From: Whitmania pigra
Lineage: Eukaryota; Annelida; Clitellata; Hirudinida; Haemopidae
Assembly (NCBI GenBank): GCA_021613335.1
Contig: JAJTWR010000419.1
Location: 582,501-646,500 of the forward strand
Length of the DNA: 64,000 nt
Direction: 5' to 3'
Under the pieces are notes generated by a model that saw only the letters and a program-made list of their open reading frames with translations, was not told where the DNA came from and ran no database searches. Position numbers and translations under genes: made by a program. This document shows, in pieces, positions 35,928 to 48,968 of the stretch (its first letter is position 1; every line of letters starts with the position of its first letter).

Positions 35928-38900
35928 GAGCACATACTTTTAATGGTCTTTTTTGGTTTGTCAATATCTTCCACGTTCTTCCTCTTTCTCCTTCTGATTG
36001 TTGTTGACGTTGTTGTTGATGTTGTTGTTGTTGTCGTTGTTGATTTTATTTCTTTTGCGACGTTCAACGAACCCAACGAGTTTTTATCGACGAAATTTGA
36101 TTCCACTTCCAATGTGAATTTCATGTTCTCTTTCTGAGAAGAATTGTGCATATATTAGTAAGGTAATAACAACAAAAATAATAATTAATGATAATAATAA
36201 TAATAATAATATAAATGTAAAATCATAATTCTATTGACAACAATGGTAGTGGTCATGATGATGATAGCAGCAACAACAACAACAACAACAACACACCTCC
36301 CTCTCTTTTCTTTCAAGATGTGCTTTGGTGATGATGATGATTTGCTCGAGTTTCATCGTCTGCCACGTCTTCACCTCGAGAATGTCACCCTCCGACTGCA
36401 TTGCCTCCAATCTGCTCAGAAACTCCTTCGATACATCCAGGGGTTCGCTCGGTCGCTCTGAGACGATTATGATTGTGATCACGATAAAGATGATGATGAT
36501 GATAGTTGCAAAATTGACAACAAACGGTTAAACAGAAATGGTTAAGAGTAATGAAAGTTATAAATTATGTCTCGTAAATTATTAATTAAAAATATTAATC
36601 ATTACCCGTTCGAGCTCCGTAGATCTTCTCCAGCTGCTGTCTGACCTCCTTGTACTGAACATCTTCCTCTCTCGTCAGTTCCATTTCCCAGATCAAATCC
36701 TCCGCAAGCTCGGCGAGTCGACCCTTCTTGGACTGAAATTCTTCCGAATTCAAATACGTCGAGACCTTCTTTTGCCAGAGGAGCGCCCTGTCTGCGATCC
36801 TCTCGACGAATCTGCACTCGGCCGCTCGAAAGGGCAGGCTCAGCGCGTCTCCCATGAGGAGCAAGACGTCCTCTAGGTTTGGTCTCCTGGTCCTGTGGCA
36901 AAAGGGGCAAATGAACCGCCAATCCGATCGGTTCGTCGGTCTGCACGTGCCGTCCCCGTCGGGTAGGGAAAGCGGAGGTGCCGTCTCTGCCAGTAGGGGC
37001 GGTAGAAGCGATGCCGGGTTTTTTTCTTTGTTATCGCTCGAGGAATTAAGGCACGATTCTGAGGGTAATTGGAAAGGTATTGAAATTAATAAATAATGTA
37101 ATAAATTAATACCAACGGAATTAAAATGCACAAACTTATTAAAAACCAAAAAATTAATAAACGCAAACGATAACTAAGTACAACCTTAATAATATTACTA
37201 GATCTTAAAAAATTACTATTGCTATTAGTATTATTACTATTATTACTTTTCAACTAATATTTCATTTTAGCTATATGAAATTTGTCCAAACTAATATTCA
37301 TCATCACCATCACCAACCATGATACAACTCCTTGCATTGTCTACACTCCAGCATTCCGTCACTCTTGACCTGCCTGCAGAGGCAGTACTTGGACTCCTCT
37401 GACAGTTTCTTGTCCTCGTTGACCTTCCTTAGGATCATCACCTCTTCCAATTCTGTGGCCTCCCACGAAAGTAGGGCGTTGTCCTTTGAAATCCAAATGA
37501 TGATGATAATGATGATATGTAAATAATAGCTGATGTTTTCAATAAATGTAACGAAGTAATAATAAGATTTATTTGGTATTGCCAAATCACGATGATATGT
37601 GAAAATTATATTTATGACATTATCAACACCCTATAATAATCATAATCATCACAACATCGAGATACTGACCGCATCTTGCGCACTGTGCACGTCGTTGCTG
37701 AAGAGGGCAAGGATGGCTTGTATTCGTTTCTTCTTCAATCCTTTCTTCGGGTTCTTCGCGTCGAGGATGTTCAAGCGAGGCGATAGAAGCTGTTTGGCCA
37801 ACCAATCAACGAATTATTTCAACCATCACGATTAAGCCTTAGCAAAATCAATAAGATTTATATGACCATAATGCCAGAAACTTGGCTTAAATGATTAGCC
37901 ATATATAATTCAACAAATCATTCTATTACTATTTTTAATCGAACGATTAAACCAAAAATATTATTAATAATAAGCCAAAAATATGAAAAAATTACAAATT
38001 AAAAAGCAACCAACATCCATCAGGTCGTCATTGGATCCTTTTAAAAACATTTTGGCCACTTCGTCCAACCAGAGTTCGCAGAGCTTGATGTCCTTCTCTA
38101 ATAGGTCGAATCTATCCAAAACAACTGGTATGCCACGCCCCTTCGTGGCAAGGTTTCTGACGTCATGGAGCCACGGAGGAAAGTAATCATCCTGAGAAAG
38201 TAGAATGACTTACGTGGAACTTTCTTGAAAATTTTAAACATTGAATTATGCAAATTTATTATCATTATTATTATTATTATTATTGATCTGTCAATAATTG
38301 TGTCTCGTGTAGAAATACCGGCAGTGGTCATTATCGCGATTCGCGTTAATTGATTTCGGTCAAACGACAAACTACCGTGAGTTTTTCCAATTGCTTTTCC
38401 CAGTCGGTTGCATCCTGAATGACCTTCCTGACGGATGGAAGGCTGGCAAAGGAGATCTTTGGATATGCTTTCGAGGATTCGACCAGATTCTTGAGATCAG
38501 AAACAGTGCGAAGTGATCTGAAACATAACAACATTTAATTGTAATAATTATTTCTTGGAAAACAATATTTACAATATTACTAGGTTAACAAAAAAAACAA
38601 ACAATTGTACTCAAATTAATAAAAAAAAAATTAAATTGCTGACTTTGACTCTAAAGATTCTTTCATGGCCTTGTCGAGATCTTTGAAGTACTGCACGTGA
38701 TCTTCGAGGTAGGACGAAACCTCGAGGGTGATTTCGGCAAGGGGGCCGTCTTCTTCGAGTAGCTTTTTGCCCTGACCAATCAGCTTTTGCAGTCCGTCGA
38801 GGGTCGTGGTCGAAGACAGTTTGTCCATCGTCGATTGGACGTTTCTTATCCAATCGCATCGCTCGTAATACTGCAAGATAAGTGGCACATGTAACTAAAC

Positions 38901-41900
38901 ACAATCTTGGATAATGAAGGAAGGCACCAAAAACCAACTGCAGAATATTAAATAAATATTGAAATTAATGGAATATTTGACAATTTAGATAGCTTTGAAC
39001 ATCTTGTTCAGGTAAACAGTCAACTTTAATAATACTAATAAACTTTTTGAGGCCAAACAGTAGAAATAATGTTAACAATTCCACTCAGAAAAGCCACAAT
39101 CCACCTGCTCCAAAATATTGGTCTCGCCAACATCTACGAGGATCTTCTTCGACTTTGCCAGCAGGTTCTTGGCCTTCTTGAAGTCCATGGTCGTCGTCAT
39201 CCTCTCGACAACCTCGGGCTGCTTGGGAGGCTGAGGTTGCCATGGTGACCGTCGGTCGGTCTCGGGGTCTGGTGACGAGGGTAGCGGGCACTCTGAGAGA
39301 AGCTCTCCGACATCCTTGATGAAATCCTCGATGCCTTGTATCACCTCCTGCAACGGTCGACGTGCAATGGCACGAATTGATAATCAATTAACTTAATGAA
39401 TTAACAAACTTAATTAAAACATCACAATCATCCTCATCATGGCCGCAATTGCTAGTTACGTCATCATGCTCATCATCGAAGTCGTCGTCATCATCACCTC
39501 GACAGCTTCCATCTTGTTCATCCTACACCTGGATGATTTCATATTGTCCAGCAACAACCTAACTTCTGCCAAGGTGGGCCTCTTATGACAATCAGAATCC
39601 GGACTGCAAAAAATAGAATTGCATAAAAAAATAATTATAATAATAATTTCAATAAATATGTAACCACGACAAGATCTTGTGAAAGCATTACATAATGCAG
39701 GAGTAATAACAAAGCTAAACAGAATAATAAAAATAATGATGATGATAATAATAATAATAATAATCATCATCATCATCATCACCACCATAACCACAGTAAT
39801 GTACATCACTACATCAATTTCAATAGCTTCTCAATTTGACTTTTTTAGCTTATGGGCACAATCATCTTTTCTGTTATTATTTTTATTATTATTATTTCCT
39901 TCAAAATTAATATTTTTCAAATGTTTTCAATCTAATAATAATAATAACAATAATAATAATAATAATATCCTAAACTCCTGATCGTTGCATTCAATAATAA
40001 AGAAAAAAATTAATAATTAATATGGTGAAAGAAGCACATGATCACAAGCCACTTCAGAAGCTCGTGAAATCATCCATCAATCAAAATATCATTACGGGTC
40101 ACAAGGTCAAAGTTCGCGACTTTTAATATTTCGGTTACAGGTAGTAAGAGTTAACTGGTTTGGTTATGAATTTTTATCCGCATGGATAATTGTAACTGAC
40201 GTAAAACAAATAATTATCACCTTTGAAGATGTTTACATTATAAACTGAATACAAATGTGTAATTGTGGCGAGTTATTGGAAAGTCGGCGCTACATAAATG
40301 CCACGTGATTGGAACACAAACGAAAATGCGACACAGGCGATAAACGTAAACAACCGAGATCCTTCAAAGCTTCAAATTGATCATTAGACTGCGTTTTCAA
40401 TTGAGAATTAAATCGTAATTTATAACTAATTATAATTAATTATGACTGTTATAACTAATTACAATGCACTACTACGCAAATATAAATAAAATCTGTCATT
40501 ACAACAAGGTCGAACTTTAACGTACGCTTGCCACTCAGCCAATAGAGAGAGTGATAATCCGGTCGGTTTAATTTGATTGGCTGTTGCAGCTGCACTTTAA
40601 ATAGCAGGGCACACGATTGTTAAAGGTACGGCTTTGACTTAAAAGCTCCTAAGATGTTTATGCGACACCAATTCTTTTTAAAATTTTATGCAAATGTGTT
40701 ATAAATATTGTAATTTAATTCAGAAATATTAAAATTAAAAATGTCTGCATGTGTACGTCACAAAATTATTAAGACATTTTAAAAGTTTATGCATGAAATG
40801 AAATTCCTATCTCAAAGTGTCGACAAATCCTCGTGGGAAAAAAATCGTCTGCTTTCAAACAACGAGTTGAACAAATCATCGTCATCATCATCATTATCAT
40901 AATCATCATCGTCTACGTGGCAACAGTGTATTGAGGACAGCGCATTGTCTGGTTTTCGGGGTACTACCGGAGATTAGTGCGCTATAAAAATATCTTCTAC
41001 TGAACCAATTTGAAACGTGGTCTTAAATCAATATTACTTAAACCTGATGTTATGCAATTGTTTATATTAGTTAGATTTGCTTCTGTATGATATTACTTGC
41101 GTCCCAATTTCAAACCAAATAATGAACAAATATTTGGTTAAACGAAACTCCAGTGCATTTAAATGGAACAATCCGCCATCTAACCTGAATAGGGATTCAA
41201 CTTTGGCCAGGATCACTTCACTTGACCTTATGACCCCGGTGACGTCATCCTTTAACCTTTGATCTTCGATTGCCAGGTTGATGGAATCTTCTCTCAAATG
41301 GAGCAGTTCTTGGAGTGCTTAAATCGAATTAAAAATGAAAAGCGTGAAATTCCAGAAATATAATATAATATCTTAACTTTTTTACTATCTGCAACCTTTA
41401 CGAAACATTACTTTTGAAGATAGTTTCTATAGAATTACTAATTTGTAATTTGTTGTAATTTAATGCAAATGTAGGATCAATTAAGGACCTACACATTTTT
41501 CCATCATCATCATCGTCATCGTCGTCGTGATCATCATCATCATCATGACCAAGCATCCTCTTGGCTCTCCTGATCCACTCGTCCTGCAGTTCCGCTCGGT
41601 CGATCAGTTCCTCCAGTTTCCTCGACAACTCGTCGTCGGGGAAATTCCAGATGAACGTGGCTTTGGTGTTCGTGCCGCAGCAGGATTCCATTTCCAGGTA
41701 GCACTGGGGACAGGAAACTGAATGTTTGAACGAATAATTATTTTACTAACCATTAATAATAATAATAATACTCAAAGAACCCATTATTATATTAACTACT
41801 GATATTATTATTATTAGAACACATTATTATATTATCTATTATATACCTATTTAACACAATATTTAAAGAACACATTATTCAAATCAGGATAAAAATATAA

Positions 41901-44728
41901 CACGCACCTTTGTCGCACGATTGGCAGGCGACAGCAGAGAGAAACGTGATTTTTTTACATCGAACGCACGTGCGGAAAAATTCCGTGAAGGATTCAAAAG
42001 ACTTCTGCTCGCATCGAAGTTCCGGAAATTTCTGGAAAAGTTGAAACAAATTATTATAAGGAATGGATTTTAAATGCCAATTATGTTGGTTGTTGTGAAC
42101 AGAAAGATAAACCTTATTTGACTTAACCATCTTTAAACATTCCATCAAAGTTAAGGCAGAAATATTAAATTAATATTTGTAAAATATTTGTAAAACTTGT
42201 AAAAAAAAGTCTTACACCTAACAATCCAATAACAACATTGCAACAAACAGCAGCATCATATCACAATTAAGCAAAATAAGAATAATAACAATCAAAATAA
42301 TAAAATAAGAATAATAACAATCAAAATAATAAAATATCAAAATAAGAATAATAACAATCAAAATAATAAAATATTAAAATAAGAATGACAACGACAACAT
42401 CAAGAAATCCCAAACCAACCTCCTTGAACCTCGCCCTGGCATTCACCTCCTCCTCCACCATGCAGGCCACCACCCCCCTCAAGGTGGCCGTGACCTTTGA
42501 CCCACAATGTCGGAGTCCCTTCAGGTGCTCGAAGATGAGTTCCTCGTAAGAGAATGGAAAAACCGGAACCTTTTTGCAGGACAATAACTTCCAGTAAGCA
42601 TGACCATGCTGGAACTAAAAATAACTTGTAATGATTAATATCATCATCATCATCACATTAATTAATTAATTATTAATTAATTATGATAATTATGCAATGC
42701 AAGTTCATTCAATTTCAACCCACCCAATCCTGCGGAAGGCATGATACCTTCTCTGAGAAGTTGAATCCGTGGGAAAGAGAGAAAGTAGCAGATCTAGGAT
42801 GAATGAGTAGGAAATCCCCAGCCCTTTGTCTTGCCCTGATGACCTGATATTGAAATAATGAACTATGACCCATTGACATGACCCATAAACTCAGGAACTC
42901 AGACATTGTTCTTGTTTGCTGCACTGCCCAAGTTAATTTCAGTCTCTTTGATTTGTTTGAAAAAAATTCTTATTTACTTAAACTAACCTATTTGCAAATA
43001 TAACAATTCCTTAACTTATTAATAAATAATAACATAAACTGACCTTGTGACTCCTGCTTAGTTCGGAGATTCGACATTTATTTTGCTGATGTTCCTTCGT
43101 CAATTCAACGTTTGGATCTTTAATGGAGTACCAGGTTTTCGAGTCGCCCCTGATAAGCGATGAATGTGATTAGATTCATTTTAAATTAATTGCAAGCCAT
43201 GAATGTGAATATTAATTTGATTATAAGTGATGAACATGAATATTAAATTGATTACAGGTGATGTCACATGAATATTAAATTAATACATAATACTTCTGAT
43301 TATTCAACAAGCTTACAATTTCTTTTGAATGTTCAAAATTAAATGACATGGTATTTCAACTGACCAGTGAATGTAATGTAATGAATATGCAAATGCCTCT
43401 TCAATCCTCCATGATTGGCTGGAAAAGCACATCTCCAAGCTGGATACTTGGTTTGTCTGCAGGAATAAAAAGCAGTTTATAAACTCTAAGTAGGTCATGT
43501 AATTTGTAGGTCGTGACATGGTGTCAAAGGTCAAGAAGAAGGTCAAAAGACTGGGTCACAAGCACTGCTAAGCATTGGAACCTTTATGGACTGAAAACTG
43601 CACCAACCTGTGCATAATTGCTGTTGTGCAAATGTCTCAACAGGCATTGAGAATTTGAATTGTTGAAGTTCCACGTCGAGTTGATATATTCCTGATGACG
43701 ATTAATGAAGACAAGTATTAACAAATGCTTGTAGCTATTAATTATTAATATTATTAATTATTAATATTATTAATTATTAATAATCATCACTTAATAATTT
43801 AGTTTAGCCATCTCAGCCACCATTGACATTGCTGCTTGACTCACTTTGTCTTCAGTGAATAGTTCTGCACAACTTTTGTTCGCAAATCCCGACATCCTCA
43901 AATCCTCGACCTTTTCGACCTCGGAAGGCAGACGATTGTTTGCGTACAAATGCCAGAATGCGTCTTCTACTTCGTCTGGTTTGACTCTCTGCAGACGTTT
44001 TTTCACAATCATAAATAAAAATAAAAGGTTAATTCATCTTAGACCATTCTAGATTATTTCCTTGCACATGAATCATGTGAATTTGATATTGTATGAATAA
44101 CTTTATTTATAACTTAATTACAGCAAAGCACTTCTGCCTTGAAAGCACGCTTAACACTCACGTCAACGGGCCGCCTAAAAAAATTCATTTTAAAATCATC
44201 GGCCATGTCTCCAAATTCATAGATGCTGTATCGTCTGCCATCCTTGCAATTGTAAGAAATAAGATTTAATAAATTTGTTGACAACACAAAAGATATTATG
44301 CTTAAATATTTAACCAATATTGACAACTACATGTGACATCTATTTAAAAAGGTTTAGCATTAGCTAAAATAAAAATGAATTTAAAGTGAGAAACAAAATA
44401 ATTCAAGTTATTTACAGAAATCACAGTGAACCTTATCATTTTTCAAAGAAAAAATCTTCTTATCCAAACTGATCACGAATGTTGGTCTCCAGTTCTGATT
44501 GTGTAAATTTTCAAAAATTCAATTGTGTTTGTTTTAAAAGTTAAAGCACCAAATATACAAAACAATGCATCTGCAGATTTAAAATAAACACACTTTTGGA
44601 GGTCTGATAATACATATTCCATGTTTCTCAGTAATTGATGCGATATTTTTCGTGTAAGTGACAAAATCTTTAAATTCCGTTTCGGTCGGTTTCAATAACA
44701 ACGCATCTTCATAAATTTCAAGCGTCAT
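35112..44728 (-). CDS. KDM5-like protein without ARID/PHD1 and with a degenerate JmjC domain
   Basis: Twenty-four exons: 44728-44594, 44494-44432, 44242-44162, 43988-43845, 43691-43608, 43456-43365, 43149-43044, 42843-42748, 42614-42420, 42031-41908, 41717-41550, 41317-41185, 39603-39498, 39347-39105, 38870-38644, 38517-38376, 38191-38015, 37789-37670, 37483-37318, 37058-36606, 36457-36297, 36133-35938, 35843-35559, 35248-35112. They join in frame to 1,277 residues. Order: JmjN (1-66, GICIIRPPK); the FGDMADDFK linker; JmjC (about 142-267); C5HC2 zinc finger (about 348-395); PLU-1 helical region (about 430-810); PHD (about 846-940, CLC..CRQC..YHESC..CPFC); acidic/basic region; C-terminal PHD (about 1222-1277, NWVQCDRCSRWFHLQC). 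KDM5 enzymes demethylate H3K4me3. Here ARID and PHD1 are missing: exons 2 and 3 are only 189 bp apart. The Fe(II) ligands read Arg186-Ile-Glu188 and Thr255 instead of His-x-Glu and His, so catalysis is unlikely. The cofactor lysine (SKTW, about 204) remains. A chromatin-binding or scaffold role is inferred. Confidence 0.85.
39604..41184. other. Large intron 12 of the KDM5-like gene
   Basis: At 1.6 kb this is by far the longest intron of the gene. No extra exon is needed to keep the PLU-1 region in frame. It contains the promoter-like cluster at 40539-40604, a (ATC)n-like tract near 40,870-40,920 and AT-rich sequence. Confidence 0.5.
40539..40604 (+). promoter_or_regulatory. Promoter-like cluster inside intron 12
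   Basis: In plus orientation a CCAAT box (40539-40543), an inverted CCAAT (ATTGG, 40576-40580), a CAGCTG E-box (40587-40592) and a TATA-like TTTAAATAG (40596-40604) occur in the order and spacing of a core promoter. It lies antisense to the host gene. No open frame follows, so any product would be noncoding. Motif evidence only. Confidence 0.3.
42276..42386. repeat. AT-rich tandem repeat in intron 9 of the KDM5-like gene
   Basis: Three to four copies of an AATAAGAATAATAACAATCA-type unit separated by AAAATAATAAAAT. Confidence 0.8.
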
Positions 44729-45603
44729 TTTATGTTTGAACTATCAATCGAATAAAAAAATGTAACAAGTTGTGTAATCAAAATAACAATGTAAACATAG
44801 TTTAGTTGGTGAAAAGTGAAGCACAGTTTTGGATTACATTTCCTAAAACACTTTTAAATAATTATTTGTCGTTTAATTTATGTATTAATATTAATAGAAA
44901 TTTAGTTTTATTAATTATTAAATTATTTTATATCTAAATTAGGCTATGGCATTAATGGTCAGAAGCTAGTGAACAACTCAGAGCTCTCAAAAAAAAAATC
45001 ATAACCACTAATAATCTTGGGTTTCTCAAAAATGTCTTTTATAAGATCGATTTTCTATTCCAGAAATTTAAAGTATAGTTTCCTATTTTCTTAACACCGA
45101 TCAACAAGTTTAATTCGTCCCATTTATTCAGCGGACTTTAACAAAATAATTAAATACAGAAATTTGGATCACCGTCCGCCCCTCACCAAGTTCTTCACTT
45201 CATTACGTGTCGCTCCCTCGAATGATTTACCCCACACTGCCCACACCTCAGCTAAATAATTGCTTCGACTTGTTACAAATAATTATAAAGACTTTGTCCC
45301 TCGTCGCAACAACAGTAAATGATATCAGAAACAAACTTCTAAGAAGGCTTATCTCAGAAATCAAAGAAATTAATATCATTAAAAATTAATATATTTCAAA
45401 CTAAACATATAGACTGAGTGTAAAGCCAGTTATTAGTTAAGTGACTCACTAAAGACATTAAGTTTGCAATTAGAAGCATTGATGTAAATACATCGTAAAT
45501 ATGTGACGAAAGTCAATTAATAATAAACATCTTCGTAAATCATTGTGAGTGTTACGAGGATGTAAACAATCAATACTGCTATGAAGACATGAAGTGTCTT
45601 TAG
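44729..45603. other. Intergenic region between the KDM5-like gene and perilipin
   Basis: The upstream region of the KDM5-like gene and the 3' flank of perilipin. No gene or clear motif seen. Confidence 0.45.
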
Positions 45604-48600
45604 TCATTTGGATGGGGATTCCACAATGTCACCATCATCACCATCATCCTCATCTTCTTCTTCGTCATCATCACTATCTTTCTCCTCACCAACTTCATCA
45701 CCACCTTGTTCCTCTTCGCCATTTTTCCCTCCATCATGACCTCTATCCTGACCTTCAGACTGCTCTTCGTCTTCTTCCTCAGTGGTGACGTCGTCGATGT
45801 TTCTGATCTCTTCGTGGTTGGCGACAAAAGTCGGCTCCGACCGGGCATCCTCGGCTTCAATTCCGACCATCGGTATTTCCTCGACCGCTCTGGCGGTTGC
45901 ACATCCGAGGCCCCTCACGTTGAGCTTTTTCAATGTCATGTCCCAGAGTTTGTCCTGCAGTAATACATTATAAATAGATAAATTATGCATAACGACATGC
46001 TAAATTCGTTTGTTAGCTTCGTCGAGCAATAAACAGGGATTATTGTTAGTGAGTTTATTTTTGTTTCATTACAAAAGGGAAAGCATGTAATTTTATTAAG
46101 TAACTAATTGTTGAATGCAAACAGATTGAAACACAAAGCAATTAACTCTGGAAACGAAGAGAATCCACAAAAAATAAATCATAATTTAATTTCAAGCGAG
46201 GTGTCTGAGAATAATGTCCGAACACAGCAAGACAATCTTCAGGATGAAATTACGTTCAGTTGCTGGAGGAGGGCCACCGAGCCAGTGTAAGCATCGTAAA
46301 CGAGCTTCGAGAAGTCAGGCTTCAGGACAGAGACTTGCAGGTAGGAAGAATCGATGACTTTCTGAAAAACAAATTACGACCGTCGTAAGGATCGAGGGAG
46401 TGCACCAAAATGACTCAAAACTTGAAGTCCGATGTTCACACCGAACAAACACCTGTCGCAAAAAACCCACCTCTGTGGACAACTCTGGAAGGTTGTTCTT
46501 GAGGCTACCAACCTTTTCCTCCAGTTGCTTCCTACTCACCTGGATTAGACCAAGGACAGGTGTGGTGAGGTCTTTTGACTTTTGGATCAGGTGTCTGCTG
46601 GTGACAATTAACTTCTTCTCGAAAGTCTGCAACGAGGATGTCGGTCGTCAAAGTTTACGACTCTTCGTGACGGTGCACGCACGTTAATTAATTACTCACG
46701 GAAGATTCTGGCGAGTGATTGGCCGATTCATCTGCAAGGACTTCCTTGAGCACTTCCTCCTCAGACTTATTTATTTCTGTCCACAGGAACAACACCTTGT
46801 CTTTCACCGATTCAAATTGGTCTTTTGGCAGCCGAACCTGAATGGGTCGTTGGATAATTTAATTAATAACACATTTTTATCATTTATTTTGACATACAAA
46901 AGCCTATTGAAATATCAAATTGTGAAATCTTACAGCATAAGAGACAACTTTCTCCGATCCATCTTTGACGTTGTGAACAAATTTTAGACCGAATTCTTTG
47001 CCAGAAGCCAACAATTTCTCTGAAACAAAACAAATTTAAAACATCATCATTTTAGCGATAGTTAATAATGACGACAAAGGCGAAATTAACCACCAACCAA
47101 AATCAGTCGACAGATTGACTCCTCCCTCTTGCACTTGCTTGTACACGCCCTCGGCTTTGTCCTTTGCTCCGTTGGCCGCAGCGACGAGGGCACTCAGGGC
47201 GGACAAGGCTTCGTACGAAGCTGCGGAGGCAACACCGTCGACAGAACTTTTCACGAAGGACATCCCGTGGGTCAGTTTTTCGGGCACGGCAAACACGAAA
47301 CTCTTCGTGTTTTCCAACTGCGGTAGAAAATAAAGATGCTGATTAAACATTTGACAAAATTCTGCAGAAGTGACAAGAATCCAAGCTATAGAAACTAAAA
47401 TAATTAATTTTAATTAAAAGTTAATTAACTTATCTATAAATAATACTTAATGCCATCTCAGACCAACCTGAACCATACTAGCTTCCTTCAGTGATCCACA
47501 AGTTGACCTCATTTCTCTCAGAAGTTTCCTGTTGACACGATTTCTGGTCTTGTCACCCACCAATAGGATCTTGTGCACCAATCCAGCATTGTCGTCTGCT
47601 TTTGGTTCCTTGTTCTCCTCGCCTTCTTAATCGACAAAGACGACAAACGGTCAACAAAATATTGCATTAAAAAATCTCTTAAAGCTCTGACAAGCATCAT
47701 CCTGACTCACCTGGAGGCAAATAGTAATCCAGGTAACTCTCATAGGCAACCAGCCTGTCGTCCACCTTCGACTTGACGGCATTTCCGACGCCTGCAGAAG
47801 TCTCGGTCAACTTTTCCAGGACGCGATTCTTGGCGCTCCCTAGAGTTTCAGTCCCCTGAGAAATGACTTCGACGACCTTCTGCTTAGCTTCGACGACCTT
47901 TTCCACCCCGTAGTCCTTGGCCGAAGCTGCGGTGGCTATGCCGTACGACCCGGTCGCGACCACCGCTTCTTTGACCGCGTTCGCAGTTCCAAAGGTCACG
48001 CCCACGGTAAAATTGGTGGCATTGGAAATAACATTTCCTCCGAATGCCAGAGTTTTGGTGGCTTGCTCTTTCACTTCGGCCACCTTCTCCGCTCCGTAGT
48101 CCCTGACGGAAGTGACCTTCGACACCACCGGGTCGACGACCTGATGACCATAATCCAACGTGGCCTTGACCACCTAGAAGAGACGAAAGTTAAAGTTCGA
48201 TGCTTTGTAATTATAGGCTAAATTATGAAAGAATCTGAATCGATCGATTAGGGTGGCTTCGCAAAACATGGCAAGGCCTCTTACCTCCTCCGTCGGCTTG
48301 GTGATGATCGGAAAGGTTTCCTCCAACTTGTCCAGCTGAGTGCAGGCCGCCTTGTTCAGGAAGCTGACTGCAACAAGGAGAAAACTTATTCACAACTTGC
48401 AATCAAGAGTTGAAATGATTCAACATAAAACTAGGCCCAATTCATCCTCTTATGCATAAGGTACCACACAAATGAACTAATGTTATTGTTTTATTATAAG
48501 AAAGAAATTTAGTACCAAAAATGTTAATCAATACTTCAGCTAAAAAATGTAAAATCACATCTAGAAGAGTCGTTAGTGTGGTCACCGTGAGCCTCAAATA

Positions 48601-48968
48601 ATATAATCTTAATGTGAAATCATTAAATATTCATATTGGACATTATTGATGGCAAATTTAAAGTATTGACTATCAATAAAAATATAATTTAATTTATCTA
48701 TCGGCTAAAAAGCTAAAAACATATCAACAATTAAGCAAAACTCACTTTGATTTTCAAATTTTCCTGTAACAGGTTTTGCCATGTTGTAGGCCAAACCGAA
48801 GCCCGCCTCGGTGGCATTAGCGGTTACGGCCACGAGCTTGTTGTCCTTTGCTTTGGCATAAAGGCTGTTCAACTGGTCCAAAGCCGTGACCATGACAGGC
48901 AGACTGGAAATTCTGTCCAAAATCCATGGTTCTCCTTGGGGAGCCTCTACATTCTCTACTTCAGTCAT
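45604..48968 (-). CDS. Perilipin (lipid-droplet coat protein) with acidic C-terminal tail
   Basis: Ten exons (48968-48746, 48367-48285, 48173-47711, 47625-47468, 47317-47098, 47019-46934, 46837-46700, 46626-46471, 46361-46254, 45954-45604) join in frame to 661 residues. Residues 1-102 are a PAT domain (WILDRISSLPVMVTALDQLN, ACTQLDKLEETFPIITKPTE). Residues 103-256 are amphipathic 11-mer-type helices (DYGAEKVAEVKEQATK, DYGVEKVVEAKQKVVEV), which in perilipins bind the lipid-droplet surface. About 265-545 is a helical region comparable to the PLIN2/PLIN3 four-helix bundle. The last exon adds a run of Glu/Asp that ends at the stop. The predicted role is coating of cytosolic lipid droplets and control of lipolysis. 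The exon 9 donor (AAC|GTAATT) is weak; if unused, the protein ends four codons later (VISS) at a TGA and lacks the acidic tail. Exon 8 contains an internal strong donor (CAG|GTGAGTAGG) that could give a shorter exon. Confidence 0.85.

Noticed and set aside
35527..36151. Plus-strand His- and Ser-rich open frames
   Set aside because: Antisense of GAT/CAT repeats and KDM5-like exons 22-23.
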